In this document: positions 1-9,573 of the stretch, piece by piece
Layout: each line of letters starts with the position of its first letter
How positions within the stretch are numbered: the stretch's first letter is position 1
IMG/VR virus record: IMGVR_UViG_3300020182_000200
Location: 1-23,069 of that record
Direction: 5' to 3' (one strand)
Origin: a virus
Length of the DNA stretch: 23,069 nt
Position numbers and translations under genes: made by a program
Notes under the pieces: generated by a model
Database searches by the model: none
The model's input: the letters and a program-made list of their open reading frames with translations, nothing else
What the model was told of the DNA's origin: nothing

Positions 1-3000
1 CTTTCTTGAGGAATCTATTACTGTAGTTCCATTAATAGAAACGGTATTACTTCTTGCTGTGCCTGAAAGGTAGAGGTCTTTGAAGCGGTTGCCTATGCTT
101 CCAATGTCTAAATAAGCGTCAACCGCACCACTTTGGTTTCCTGGAGATATTTTATTTGTTCCTCCAGTAAGTGAAGCACCATTTGTTCTAGGGTCTAAAA
201 CTATTTTAGTAACAATACCAGAGTGGCTACCAATACTTCCAACTGTTGTGCCGTCTTTTGCAAACTCAACAATAGTACCATCACTACTGTTACGTCTAAA
301 ATAATGTCCTTCATTATTAACTGAAGTAACTAAACGACCTGTACTAAATATACGACCCCCTGCAACTGATGCAGATGTAGAAGTAGTACCCACTAACAAG
401 TCATTTGAAGAATTAATACGCATGGCTTCTAAGCCACTAGTACCGAATGCTAAAGCATCATTTGAATGAGTATATTGGACGTAACCTCTATATGCTTCAT
501 TTCCAGTTGTTCCGTCACCAAAAGCAAGAGTTCCAGAGTTTGTAGTTCCACTAACAATAGTTATTCCTGCAGAACCTGTTGTACCAACCACTAAATCAGA
601 AAATTGACTGAAATAACTTGATGGTGATGTATTTCCAATTCCAACGCTGCCACCATCTGTAATTCTCATCATTTCTACATCATTTGTAGTGCTATTTGAG
701 GTAGAGAAAACTAAGTCAGCAGCACCTCCTGTGGTTGATGCTGGAAAAGATTTTATTGAACCTCTAACTCCTGCACCTGCTCCTGAACTATCAGAGCTAT
801 AAAATTCTAAAATACCAAATGGTGTTGTTGTTGAATGTGCAGAATCATTTTGTGTAGATGATATACGGATTGTTGCTCCGTCTGTTGATTTAGAAACTTC
901 AAGTAACTCACTACTAGAGATAGTTCCTGCAAAAGTAGCGTTACCTGTTGTTTTAGCTATACTTAATTTTTCATCACCATTTTCTGTTAAGAATTGGAAT
1001 CCACCTGCATTATTATATATTCTAACTCTATCTGTTGAGCCAGTCCCATTGTAGTCCATTAATATTGCAGTTGGATTAGTGTCTGTACCTTTTAAATGTA
1101 TTTGGTCATTTCCATTACTCTCAGCAGTAATTGCACCACTAGAGATAGTTCCTATGTTGGATAAATTACGAGAAGCATCCAAGATTTGTGTGCCATCCAT
1201 CTTAATATTGCCATTAAGAAAGTTGATACCTGATTTACCATAAGTAGTTCCTGCACCATCAATCTCAATACCTGTATCCCATTTTAATTTTAGCTGTTGA
1301 TAATTTGGAGAAGACCAAACACCTGCTGTTCTATAAATGCCATACTGATTAGTTGTATGCCAAAAAATACCTTCTTCTGTTGATGTGGTATGACCAACTG
1401 TTGCACCTGATTTAACTGTACCAAAGCCAAGTCTTGAAGAATCAGTAAGTTGTATGCTGTCAAAGTTTGATGTGCCACTACTGTCTATAGCACCACTAGA
1501 GATAGTTCCAATATTGGTTAAGTTTCTTGAGGAATCTATTACTGTTGTGCCATTTACTTGATAAACATGACCACTAGAAATATCAAGGTTTGCTTGTGCA
1601 AGAATATTAGTATAGCCTTCACCTACTTGTAAATTAGTTCCGCCAGTGTCTCCCTCTAAAGCTCTATTGTTGTTAAAATAAATTCTATTGTTACCACCTG
1701 AAAAATATAAACCATCATTTGCAGTATTTATGTTTACATTACCTGAGGTTGTAATCGTTCCACTAGAGATAGTTCCTGCAAAGGTGGTGTTAGTATTATC
1801 AGCTATATGTAATGCCTGAGTTCTTGAAGTATTTGTCCCAACCCAAAACATGATACCTTGATTTGAATCATTATCGTAGTTAAATAAGTGTAACCCCCTA
1901 CCCACGCCAGTACTTTGGTTAAGCCCAGACATACCCTTATGATAAGCACCACTACTAGGTGCATAATCCATTGATATTGTTTTTGCATAGCCTGTTGTAA
2001 TATTGTCTGTTGATGTAATAGCACCACTAGAGATAGTTCCAGTAGTTTCTAAATTACTACTTCCAAAAGTAATACCATTACCACAAGAAATACTTAGTTT
2101 ATTATTAAAAACACCTTCGTAACCAATACTTGCATCAGTTGTAGCACCATCTTTAAAAGTAATAAAGCCTTGAACTGCTGAATCAAGTATGATTTCACTA
2201 GCACTAGATGTAGTGCCAATCAAACTTAACTTAGGTAAAGAATCTGTTATTTTTAAACCATCAGTTTCATTGTAGGTGAGATTAGCTTCACCTCGTATTC
2301 CTGTTGAACCTGTAGAAGTAACTATTCTATCGTCACCACTATCAACATAAGAACTAATTGCATTAGCAGTCCATTGTAAATTACCACTTGTATCACTTTT
2401 TAATATATAGCCACTTACACTAGGGAATGAAGGGAATGTATAGCCTTCAATCGTTGCACCTGATATATCGCCTGTACTTGTAATTGCACCACTAGAGATA
2501 GTTCCATTAAAAGTTGCGTTACCATTACCTGCAATGTAAAATCTAGGAGTTAATACTGTATTTGCTGAACTATTTTGTGGGCTAGTCCAAACTTGAAATT
2601 GTCCATATGTATTGTCATCTGCTTGAAGTGCTATAGCAGTTGCACCTGTTACACCGCCCCATGTATTAGCTTGTTTAGGACTATTAGAACTTAGAGAACT
2701 ACTTATATTTACACCGAAAACTTGTCCTGCAAAGCCAACACCTAACGAAGAATTTAATGAAGGAATGACCACTAAATCTCCCACTCCATTAGATGCGGGA
2801 GAAGTATCTAGTGTAAAAATTCCTGTACTAGTTATAGCCCCACTAGAGATAGTTCCGATATTGGTTAGGTTTCTTGACTGGTCAATAATAGTTGTTGCTG
2901 CTGTTGTAGATGAGCCAACTTGAAAGTTTCCATTTACATCTATTTTAAAACGTTGATTTCTTGTATTTGCACCAGTAGAAAAAGAAACACCATCATAGCC

Positions 3001-6000
3001 ACTAATACAAATACCATCAGCAGAACCTCCGTTATGGTCTTCTGCTGTAATGGAGCAATTATAAGTAAAACCATCTCTGAAAAATATTCCTGCACCACCA
3101 CCACTTGTAAATGAATTTAAGTTTAAATTTGTTCTTGAGGAATTTATTACTGTTGTCCCTGAAATACCAATTGAACCATTAACATTAAGTTTATCTGTAC
3201 CTGTATTTACACCAATACTTACATTACCACCACCCATTGCAAGAACTACTCTGTCTGATGAGTACCAGTTTAATGCAGCATTTCCACCACTTGAATCCAT
3301 TATTAGAAAACCTGAATCATCTGTACCCGCTTTAAGATTTGGTTGCCCTGAATATCTATTTAAAGTAACAGTAGGATTATTTCCAGTAGAATTAAAAGTA
3401 ATAGTGGCAGTGTTATTTATTGATGGTATATTTTGTAAGGCTTTTGAGGAATCTATTACAGTTGTTCCATTAATAGAAACGGTATTACTTCTTGCTGTGC
3501 CTGAAAGGTAGAGGTCTTTGAATCTTAATCCGCTTTGTGCTAAATCTACTGCACCATCAGCACTAGGTTCAAATCGTGGTTGCCCTGATGCTGTTGATGT
3601 TACTGCTCTTACATAATTTGATTGGTCTGCACCAAGATTAACAAGACCACTTGCACTGTTATAAGAAGCAGATGTTCCTGAAATAGATGAAATACTTCCA
3701 ACTGGTGAGCCACTTTTATTAAACTGTAGAATAGTTCCGTCAGAGCCTGTTCTGTTCATATAAACAGCTTGACCATCGTGTCTACTAAATGCTGAATAAA
3801 CTGTATTAATATTTTGCCCAGTATCAGCAGAGGTGTTGCTGCTAGAGTTCCAAAGACTATTATTGGTTGTGTGTAATAACAAGTTGCCTGAAGAATCTAT
3901 TGCCATTTGGTAAGAAGCACTTGCGGCAGTACCAAAGCCCATTATATTTGCAGAGTGGTCGTATGTAATTAACCCTTGATAACGACCTGTTCCTGACGTT
4001 GCATCGCCAAATCCAATATAGTTTTTCCCCGATGTACTACTTGTTAAATTAATTTGTGCATAAGTGTCTGAGGTGTTTCCTACATTGAGTACTGGTCCTG
4101 TTTGATAACTGACAGGCGAATCAGTCCCAATTCCAACGTTGCCTGAAGGATTTATTGTTAATCTTATAGTGCTTGAATCTATAGGGTCACTAGCATTAGC
4201 AACTCTAAATCTCATTCCATTAGTTCTATCTGCTGTTATAGTTCCTACATAATAGGTATTATCAGTAAATTGTAATTGAGAGCCATCTGCATTATTACCA
4301 CTATTAGCCAGTCTAAATACAGCAGAGCCTGTTCCTGCTGTATTGGAGTTCCAAACTCTTGATACAACACTTCCTCCTGCACTTTTTTTAACATCTAAAT
4401 CAAGTGTAGTTGATGCTGTACCTATAGCTAGGGAGTTTATATTAGTTAGGTTTCTTGAGGAATCTAAGAAAGTAGTATTAGTTAGTTTTAAATCGCCATC
4501 TCTTGTTAATGTTAAATATTTAGAACCCCAACTATTAAATAAAATAGCATTTTCACCAGTATCCATATATAAACCAACATAAGCACTGTCACCAGACCTA
4601 TAAACTTTAAGCTGATTTCCATTAGTAATAGTATGCCCACCACTAGAGATAGTTCCAACAGTTATATTTGGAGTACCTGATAAACCTATTGCAGTTATAC
4701 CTAATGCATTTATTTCAGCTTGAGTTTGGTCTGTAGTTGCACCTGCTTCTATTCCATCTAGCTTAGTTCCATCTGTCGCTATATCTCTACCATCAACTGT
4801 ACCTGTAACACCTATATTGCCTGTTACATTTAAAGGATGCGAAAAATTAAAACTATCATTACTTGTATTCCAAGTTAAGGTAGCATCTTGGGTAGCACTT
4901 ACAGCATCCTGAATAGTAATACCTGCTCCGTTTGCATTAGCTGAAGTATCACCAGTTCCATAGTTAAGGGTTATGTTCTTATCTTTGACATCAAGATTTG
5001 CAGTATCTATTGTGGTCGTAGTACCTTGTACGTCTAAATCTCCTTGAATGACTACGTTGTTTGTAAAGGTTTTTGCACCATCAATACTTGAAGCAAGTGC
5101 TAAAGTAAATAAAGCATCACCTGATGCAAAATTTGCACCTCCTGTTAAACCACTATTTGATGCTGTTGTAATTTGAACTCTAGTAATATCACCTTCAGGT
5201 GCTACCTGAGAACCACTACCATCTCCCACATAAAAACCATCACCACTTGGGTCTGTTACAGATAATACTCTTGGTGCTGTAGAGCTGACATTATTATTTG
5301 TTGTGTCATAACTTGTATCTGTTGTTGATACTGTTGCCTTAATTCTATGGGTTGTACCTGTACTTATACCAGTTAATGTCAATCCAGTAGATGCTAAAAT
5401 AGTTCTGCCATCTGAGTCTACACAACCAAGATTTAAAGATGTGGTTGTTGTGGCAATAATTATGACACCACCCTGACCGCCAATAAACAATTGTTCAGTT
5501 TCAGTATTTATTTTATATTCATCTGATAAAGGAGTCGTTTTTGGATTTAATCTATCATTAACCCTTGTAAATGTGTCTGTAACAACAGTTGCATAGTTAG
5601 AACCGCCATCACTTGAATGTTGTATTGTTAGGGTAAAGTTTTCAGGCACTTCCGCTTCTGATTCATCTATAGCTGTATTAGTAGAACTATCATCACTATT
5701 ACCACCAAAGTTTGTATCAATACTTACTGAAACATCAACATCTGTATCTTCTGTTACTGTAATTTCTTCGTATTCTGTATCTGCATCAAAAGTACTAGAT
5801 ACTGTAGAAACTTTTGTTCCTGTTGTTAAGGATATTTGCGATAAAGCTGAATTACTAAAACCAGTTTCTGAATCAAAATATACTGTTCCATCTGTTAGTT
5901 TTAATACTAAGTTTTTAGCAATAACTTTACCTGCTTTATCTACAGAGAAACTTGCATTTGCTGGTGCTTCATTACCTGACCAAAATCTGTAGTCACCAGT

Positions 6001-9000
6001 TCCAGCCATTTTTGCAATCTCGCCTGAACCTGCAACACCTGCTGTAAAACTTTTTGTTGTTTGCACTTCACCAGTATTAAGTGCTTTAAAAGGAGCTGAT
6101 GCAAAAGATGTATTGCCTAAATAAATACCATTACCATCAACAGTAAATATTTCTGAGCCTGAACCTATTTGTATTTTAGAATCGGCTGCTGTATTAGTAA
6201 GAGATGTTTCACCTAAAGTAAAGCCACCAACTTCACCTGAAGTAGCAGATATAACACCTGTTGAAGATACAGTAAATGCACCTGAACCTAAATTGATTGA
6301 TGATGAAGAACCATTAATAGTGATACCTGAATTATTAATAGTTACATCACCACCACTTACAGTTACATTAGCTGCGTTTAAAGTACCTGTATCTATATCA
6401 TTAGCACTAATAGAACCAAATACACCTGATGCAGAAGTTAATGTTCCTGCTTCAATTCTATCTGCATTGATATCACCTGCTATTATTTTTGCACCTGCGA
6501 TAGTTCCGTCTACAACTAAATCACCAGTTTGGAAATTTGTGATTTCTACAAAAGAACCACCACTTCCTGAAGTACCTGAATATTTATAGGCTTTAGATAC
6601 TTTAGGTGAAGCACTGGTATTAACCATAATTAAGATATCATCTTCAATTGGTAATCTTCCGTGTGCTGTATTAAAAGCTGAATCTGATAATGCTGTAGTC
6701 GTTGAACCTTCTACATGGAAATACCCTGAGAATATCGCGTCAATATCAGTTGCTTCTACTTTAGTAAATGAGCCACTAGTTTGACTTGATGCACTTGATT
6801 CTTTATCAAAGAAACTTACTGCTTTAACTTTAAAATAATATGTTGTACCTGCTACTAATCCATCATCAATACCAAAAGATACTTTTTGAGTAACACTTGG
6901 CACACCTGCTATTGTTCTTACTAAATTAGTTCCGTCATTAGGTGTGAACCCTGAACTGGTTGACCTATAGATTTTTATATCTCTTAAATCGCTATTATTA
7001 GGGTTAGTCCAAGATAATCCTATGTTAAGTGGTTTACCTGTTGTTGCAGACAATGAAGTTGGTGCAGATGGTGTAGTAATACCTGCATCTGAATTAGTAT
7101 TGATAGTGACTTCACTTGTTACAGCACTAAACACGTTATTTGCTGAAAAATGTCTAGCTACTATGTAATAAGTTGAATTAGGTTTGACATTAGGAATAAT
7201 CTCCTTTGTTTTACCTTTACCTGCTATAGCTGAACTTATGTATGTACCTGAAGCAGTACCATATAAGATTTCAGTTCCTTGTATTAAATCATCTGTATTG
7301 TTTGTCCATTGAACTTGTAAATCATAACCAGTGTTAACTAAAGTTGCTGATACTGATAAGTTGGTTGGTGCAGTTACTGTAAAACTACCTGTAGAAACGC
7401 TTGAGCCTTCGTCTATTGGGTTTGTATAACTACTTGAAGCAAAACTATATACAGAAGAATCAATCTCTTTAAGGGCGAGTCTCGTTGCTAAGATTGGAAC
7501 ATCATCTGTATCTATAACTTCTAAATTTGTGCTTAAAACTTCAAAAGTTTTGTTGGTATATCCTAATCTTTCATTTGTTAAGTAAACCCAGTCAAAAGGT
7601 TGTAATTGCATAAAAGCGATATTACATAAAACAGATAAACTTACTTCTTGCCTTGTATGTAATAAATAGGTTCTTTGTAATCTTTGTGCCATTGTAGTTG
7701 TATCAGTAAATGGCAACTGTATTTCTAAAGTCTTTCTATAATTAGCTTGTGATTCTCCACTTGGGGTGTCTGCACTTAATAATGTACTATCTGTATAAAC
7801 TGGTGAATCAGTTGCAACATAATTATTATTAGCATCAACATAAACAGACTTAACCGTGTTATAAGTCTCACCACTTGCATTTTTTGTTGATATAGCAATT
7901 GGTGCTAATAAATTATCATCAGTTATGGTCATATCAGGCGTTACGGTTGCACCTGCAAACATTACAAACTTTCCATTGATATATGACAACTTACCTGCAC
8001 AAGAACTTAGTAATCCTTGTATTACACCTGCACCATCTGCAGTCATATTAGTTATACCATTGGCTTTATACAGTTCTTCATTAAATGTAATAGTTACTCC
8101 ATCTGCTATGGTTTGTGCAGAAGATAAAGTAATTAAATTACCACTTCTAGCTATTACAGTCGGTGAGTTTGATATTCCTGTACCTGTTACTGTTTGACCT
8201 ATATCTATAAGTGTGTTTGTTGAAGCAGTATCTATTGTTAATGTTGTTGAACTTGTTACAGCACCATTAACTGTAGCTGTGGTTATTGCTCCTGCAGGTG
8301 TTTCACAAATATTTGCTGCTGATGAGAATCCACCTACTGCTGTTGTATCTAATACCTCACTAGAGGTAGCTTTCAATCCATAAGTTGTGTCTGTTATAAA
8401 ATCTCTAATACAAAGAGCAGGATTATCTGACCAAGCTGTAGTTGATGTTCTTGGGTCATAAACTTTTTTACCTTTAATAACAAAAGCTAATGGTGGAATA
8501 CCACCGCCAAAGGCTTCTGAATCAAATACCATTTCAATAAGCATATAAGCCATGCCTGTGAACTTATCAGTATTTCCTAAGGATGTGTTGCTAGTAATAG
8601 TAGAATCAGCACTAGATTGTGACCCATTTAAAAATCTATATCTTAGTAATGAACTGCTTACATCAAATTTATTTTCATTTTCACTATTAGTAAATCTGCT
8701 ATTTGTAGCATAATTAAAACCACCGCTTACTGTTGTTGTTAATTTTGTATCATTTACTAATACTTCTTCTAAACTTTCTACTTCGTGTCCTGCAAGAACA
8801 ACAATCATAGATATCTTATAGTTATCTGTCCCTGAAGTTTCTATATGGGTTATTGTTCCACCAACTCTAGCTTTACCATAAATTATTTGTCTTGGTCCTG
8901 CTGAAGTTCTTGTTGCTACTTTTGTACCAAAGTTTTCAGCAGTAGCTTGTGTGCCTTTTGACATTAAACCGCCAATAAGTGTTGATGCTGCTGAAAGTGC

Positions 9001-9159
9001 TGCTAGTGATAACGTACTTACACCACCTAAAAATGCACCTGCTGCACTAAATGAACCTAATGCAAAAAGACCTGCACCTTGAAAAACAAAAGCAAGACCT
9101 GTAGTTATCGCAAAAGTAATAACAAAAACTTTAACAGCTGCTTTGACTGCCTTACCCAT
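1..9159 (-). CDS. Giant gpJ-like tail tip / tail fibre protein (partial, C-terminus outside window)
   Basis: Reading the minus strand codon by codon from ATG at 9159 gives an open frame to the window edge: 3053 codons with no stop seen. The start overlaps the preceding stop codon (ATGGGTAA). Residues about 5-68 are hydrophobic. Residues 92-102 read IIYGKARVGGT, as in phage lambda J-type tip proteins; more J-like sequence follows to about residue 575. Two fibronectin III-like domains lie at about 592-685 and 692-800. A VDGTIAGAKI segment (about 877-907) leads into the fibre. Residues about 1366-1487 hold the phage-fibre words TTTTIDTANLDVKDKNITLN and DGTKLDGIEAGATTDQT. From about 1500 onward the chain is Gly/Ser/Thr/Asn-rich with repeated GTISSG and VIDSSRNL words and GNVGIGT modules. 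It probably forms the trimeric central tip and receptor-binding fibre. Such fibres often end in a self-cleaving S74 chaperone domain, which would lie outside the window. Confidence 0.9.
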   Translation of the reverse strand, partial: MGKAVKAAVKVFVITFAITTGLAFVFQGAGLFALGSFSAAGAFLGGVSTLSLAALSAASTLIGGLMSKGTQATAENFGTKVATRTSAGPRQIIYGKARVGGTITHIETSGTDNYKISMIVVLAGHEVESLEEVLVNDTKLTTTVSGGFNYATNSRFTNSENENKFDVSSSLLRYRFLNGSQSSADSTITSNTSLGNTDKFTGMAYMLIEMVFDSEAFGGGIPPLAFVIKGKKVYDPRTSTTAWSDNPALCIRDFITDTTYGLKATSSEVLDTTAVGGFSSAANICETPAGAITTATVNGAVTSSTTLTIDTASTNTLIDIGQTVTGTGISNSPTVIARSGNLITLSSAQTIADGVTITFNEELYKANGITNMTADGAGVIQGLLSSCAGKLSYINGKFVMFAGATVTPDMTITDDNLLAPIAISTKNASGETYNTVKSVYVDANNNYVATDSPVYTDSTLLSADTPSGESQANYRKTLEIQLPFTDTTTMAQRLQRTYLLHTRQEVSLSVLCNIAFMQLQPFDWVYLTNERLGYTNKTFEVLSTNLEVIDTDDVPILATRLALKEIDSSVYSFASSSYTNPIDEGSSVSTGSFTVTAPTNLSVSATLVNTGYDLQVQWTNNTDDLIQGTEILYGTASGTYISSAIAGKGKTKEIIPNVKPNSTYYIVARHFSANNVFSAVTSEVTINTNSDAGITTPSAPTSLSATTGKPLNIGLSWTNPNNSDLRDIKIYRSTSSGFTPNDGTNLVRTIAGVPSVTQKVSFGIDDGLVAGTTYYFKVKAVSFFDKESSASSQTSGSFTKVEATDIDAIFSGYFHVEGSTTTALSDSAFNTAHGRLPIEDDILIMVNTSASPKVSKAYKYSGTSGSGGSFVEITNFQTGDLVVDGTIAGAKIIAGDINADRIEAGTLTSASGVFGSISANDIDTGTLNAANVTVSGGDVTINNSGITINGSSSSINLGSGAFTVSSTGVISATSGEVGGFTLGETSLTNTAADSKIQIGSGSEIFTVDGNGIYLGNTSFASAPFKALNTGEVQTTKSFTAGVAGSGEIAKMAGTGDYRFWSGNEAPANASFSVDKAGKVIAKNLVLKLTDGTVYFDSETGFSNSALSQISLTTGTKVSTVSSTFDADTEYEEITVTEDTDVDVSVSIDTNFGGNSDDSSTNTAIDESEAEVPENFTLTIQHSSDGGSNYATVVTDTFTRVNDRLNPKTTPLSDEYKINTETEQLFIGGQGGVIIIATTTTSLNLGCVDSDGRTILASTGLTLTGISTGTTHRIKATVSTTDTSYDTTNNNVSSTAPRVLSVTDPSGDGFYVGDGSGSQVAPEGDITRVQITTASNSGLTGGANFASGDALFTLALASSIDGAKTFTNNVVIQGDLDVQGTTTTIDTANLDVKDKNITLNYGTGDTSANANGAGITIQDAVSATQDATLTWNTSNDSFNFSHPLNVTGNIGVTGTVDGRDIATDGTKLDGIEAGATTDQTQAEINALGITAIGLSGTPNITVGTISSGGHTITNGNQLKVYRSGDSAYVGLYMDTGENAILFNSWGSKYLTLTRDGDLKLTNTTFLDSSRNLTNINSLAIGTASTTLDLDVKKSAGGSVVSRVWNSNTAGTGSAVFRLANSGNNADGSQLQFTDNTYYVGTITADRTNGMRFRVANASDPIDSSTIRLTINPSGNVGIGTDSPVSYQTGPVLNVGNTSDTYAQINLTSSTSGKNYIGFGDATSGTGRYQGLITYDHSANIMGFGTAASASYQMAIDSSGNLLLHTTNNSLWNSSSNTSADTGQNINTVYSAFSRHDGQAVYMNRTGSDGTILQFNKSGSPVGSISSISGTSASYNSASGLVNLGADQSNYVRAVTSTASGQPRFEPSADGAVDLAQSGLRFKDLYLSGTARSNTVSINGTTVIDSSKALQNIPSINNTATITFNSTGNNPTVTLNRYSGQPNLKAGTDDSGFLIMDSSGGNAALNWYSSDRVVLAMGGGNVSIGVNTGTDKLNVNGSIGISGTTVINSSRTNLNLNSFTSGGGAGIFFRDGFTYNCSITAEDHNGGSADGICISGYDGVSFSTGANTRNQRFKIDVNGNFQVGSSTTAATTIIDQSRNLTNIGTISSGAITSTGIFTLDTSPASNGVGDLVVIPSLNSSLGVGFAGQVFGVNISSSLSSNSPKQANTWGGVTGATAIALQADDNTYGQFQVWTSPQNSSANTVLTPRFYIAGNGNATFNGTISSGAITSTGDISGATIEGYTFPSFPSVSGYILKSDTSGNLQWTANAISSYVDSGDDRIVTSTGSTGIRGEANLTYNETDGLKITDSLPKLSLIGTTSSASEIILDSAVQGFITFKDGATTDASIGYEGVFNNKLSISCGNGITFGSSNLETTGTISSGAITSTDNITTGYAKTISMDYAPSSGAYHKGMSGLNQSTGVGRGLHLFNYDNDSNQGIMFWVGTNTSRTQALHIADNTNTTFAGTISSGTITTSGNVNINTANDGLYFSGGNNRIYFNNNRALEGDTGGTNLQVGEGYTNILAQANLDISSGHVYQVNGTTVIDSSRNLTNIGTISSGAIDSSGTSNFDSIQLTDSSRLGFGTVKSGATVGHTTSTEEGIFWHTTNQYGIYRTAGVWSSPNYQQLKLKWDTGIEIDGAGTTYGKSGINFLNGNIKMDGTQILDASRNLSNIGTISSGAITAESNGNDQIHLKGTDTNPTAILMDYNGTGSTDRVRIYNNAGGFQFLTENGDEKLSIAKTTGNATFAGTISSSELLEVSKSTDGATIRISSTQNDSAHSTTTPFGILEFYSSDSSGAGAGVRGSIKSFPASTTGGAADLVFSTSNSTTNDVEMMRITDGGSVGIGNTSPSSYFSQFSDLVVGTTGSAGITIVSGTTNSGTLAFGDGTTGNEAYRGYVQYTHSNDALAFGTSGLEAMRINSSNDLLVGTTSTSASVAGGRIFSTGRLVTSVNNEGHYFRRNSSDGTIVEFAKDGTTVGSIGSHSGIVTKIVLDPRTNGASLTGGTNKISPGNQSGAVDAYLDIGSIGNRFKDLYLSGTARSNTVSINGTTVIDSSRK
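6..84 (-). repeat. 79-bp direct repeat, copy near the window edge
   Basis: Positions 6-84 match 3444-3522 at 77 of 79 bases by eye; both differences are near the Thr-Val codons. It codes FKDLYLSGTARSNTVSING followed by TTVIDSS. The offset is 3438 bases, exactly 1146 codons, so both copies are read in the fibre frame (residues about 3026-3052 here). Confidence 0.92.
911..4656 (-). repeat. In-frame GTISSG-coding short repeats, eight copies, in tail fibre gene
   Basis: The plus-strand word ccactagagatagttcc recurs at 1136, 1493, 1760, 2024, 2489, 2840 and 4640, with a one-base variant (ctactagag...) at 911. On the coding strand it reads GGA ACT ATC TCT AGT GG, giving Gly-Thr-Ile-Ser-Ser-Gly. 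Distances between copies (225, 357, 267, 264, 465, 351 and 1800 bases) are all multiples of three, so each copy is read in the same frame. Synonymous positions are the same in every copy. Copies often follow an (N)LTNI word and precede A-I-T. Confidence 0.9.
3444..3522 (-). repeat. 79-bp direct repeat, internal copy
   Basis: Partner of the repeat at 6-84 (residues about 1880-1906 of the fibre protein). The protein around both copies is also related: GNVGIGT/GSVGIGN, a GFGD or AFGD segment, an SSGNLL/SSNDLL word, GSDGTI/SSDGTI, GSPVGSI/GTTVGSI, then RFKDLYLSG. A whole module of about 220-240 residues is therefore duplicated, with only the last part nearly identical in DNA. Confidence 0.9.
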
Positions 9160-9571
9160 TAGGTATTCTCCATACAGAAATAATATCTACATTTTGTTTA
9201 GCTACTACCATGTCATCTGAGGGTGTTAAAACTTTTACACCATCTGACATACCAACTAATTCTGATTCTTCTTTATAAACCACTAAATCGCCTTTTTGCA
9301 TAAATGCTTTGTCTATTTTTTGTACACCTTTTGCTTTACAAGCCTTTTCAATACTTTTAGAAAGAGTTTTACCATATTCTTTAATTGATTTCATAGCTCC
9401 TGCTTCGTTTTTCCATTTTAGTTCTTTAGGTATCAAATCTTCACCTGTTATAGCTTTTATACAAGCATTAGAAAATTTACAACAATCCCAAGAACCCCAT
9501 TTAAAAGGTTTAAACCTGTTCTTTGTTATGAACTGGTCAAATTCTATACTCCAATCTGCTTTCTTAATCAT
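9152..9571 (-). CDS. DUF6950-like (NlpC/P60-related) tail assembly protein
   Basis: A 139-residue protein whose N-terminal part reads PFKWGSWDCCKF (residues 22-33), the Cys-containing motif of DUF6950 proteins that sit before the tip protein in many phages. Later segments also fit: an EAGAMKSIKEYG helix and GDLVVY (about residues 94-99), then a final VWRIPNG. Its place between the DUF2163-like gene and the giant tip gene matches the peptidase slot (gp14) of the GTA cluster. Members are thought to help tail tip assembly or to cut peptidoglycan during entry. The protein contains no histidine at all, so the Cys-His pair of classical NlpC/P60 enzymes is absent; it may be structural or use another general base. 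The stop overlaps the next start by 8 bases. No clear Shine-Dalgarno site is seen; it starts just after the upstream stop. Confidence 0.75.
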   Translation of the reverse strand: MIKKADWSIEFDQFITKNRFKPFKWGSWDCCKFSNACIKAITGEDLIPKELKWKNEAGAMKSIKEYGKTLSKSIEKACKAKGVQKIDKAFMQKGDLVVYKEESELVGMSDGVKVLTPSDDMVVAKQNVDIISVWRIPNG

Positions 9572-9573
9572 TA

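Larger units (their letters stand above)
4..4478 (-). repeat. In-frame VIDSSRNL-type repeats, seven copies, in tail fibre gene
   Basis: A second repeat word, coding variants of (V/I)ID(S/Q)SRNL, occurs near 4-30, 1163-1194, 1520-1551, 2867-2898, 3131-3158, 3441-3467 and 4447-4478. Typical plus-strand form: tttcttgaggaatctatta. Protein variants seen are VIDSSRK, ILDASRNLSN, VIDSSRNLTN, IIDQSRNLTN, VINSSRTNLN, VIDSSKALQN and FLDSSRNLTN. Several copies lie directly before a GTISSG copy, so the two words together mark fibre module borders. Confidence 0.8.

Noticed and set aside
911-4656. CRISPR-like array
   Set aside because: Repeats are short, spacings are irregular (225-1800 bases) and always in frame within a coding gene.
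1-4700. Diversity-generating retroelement target in the fibre gene
   Set aside because: No reverse transcriptase gene and no template/variable repeat pair with adenine-specific differences is visible.
6293-6589. 98-codon plus-strand frame rich in Pro/Val/Ile
   Set aside because: Shadow of the Gly/Thr/Asn-rich fibre frame on the minus strand; no ribosome site or family pattern.
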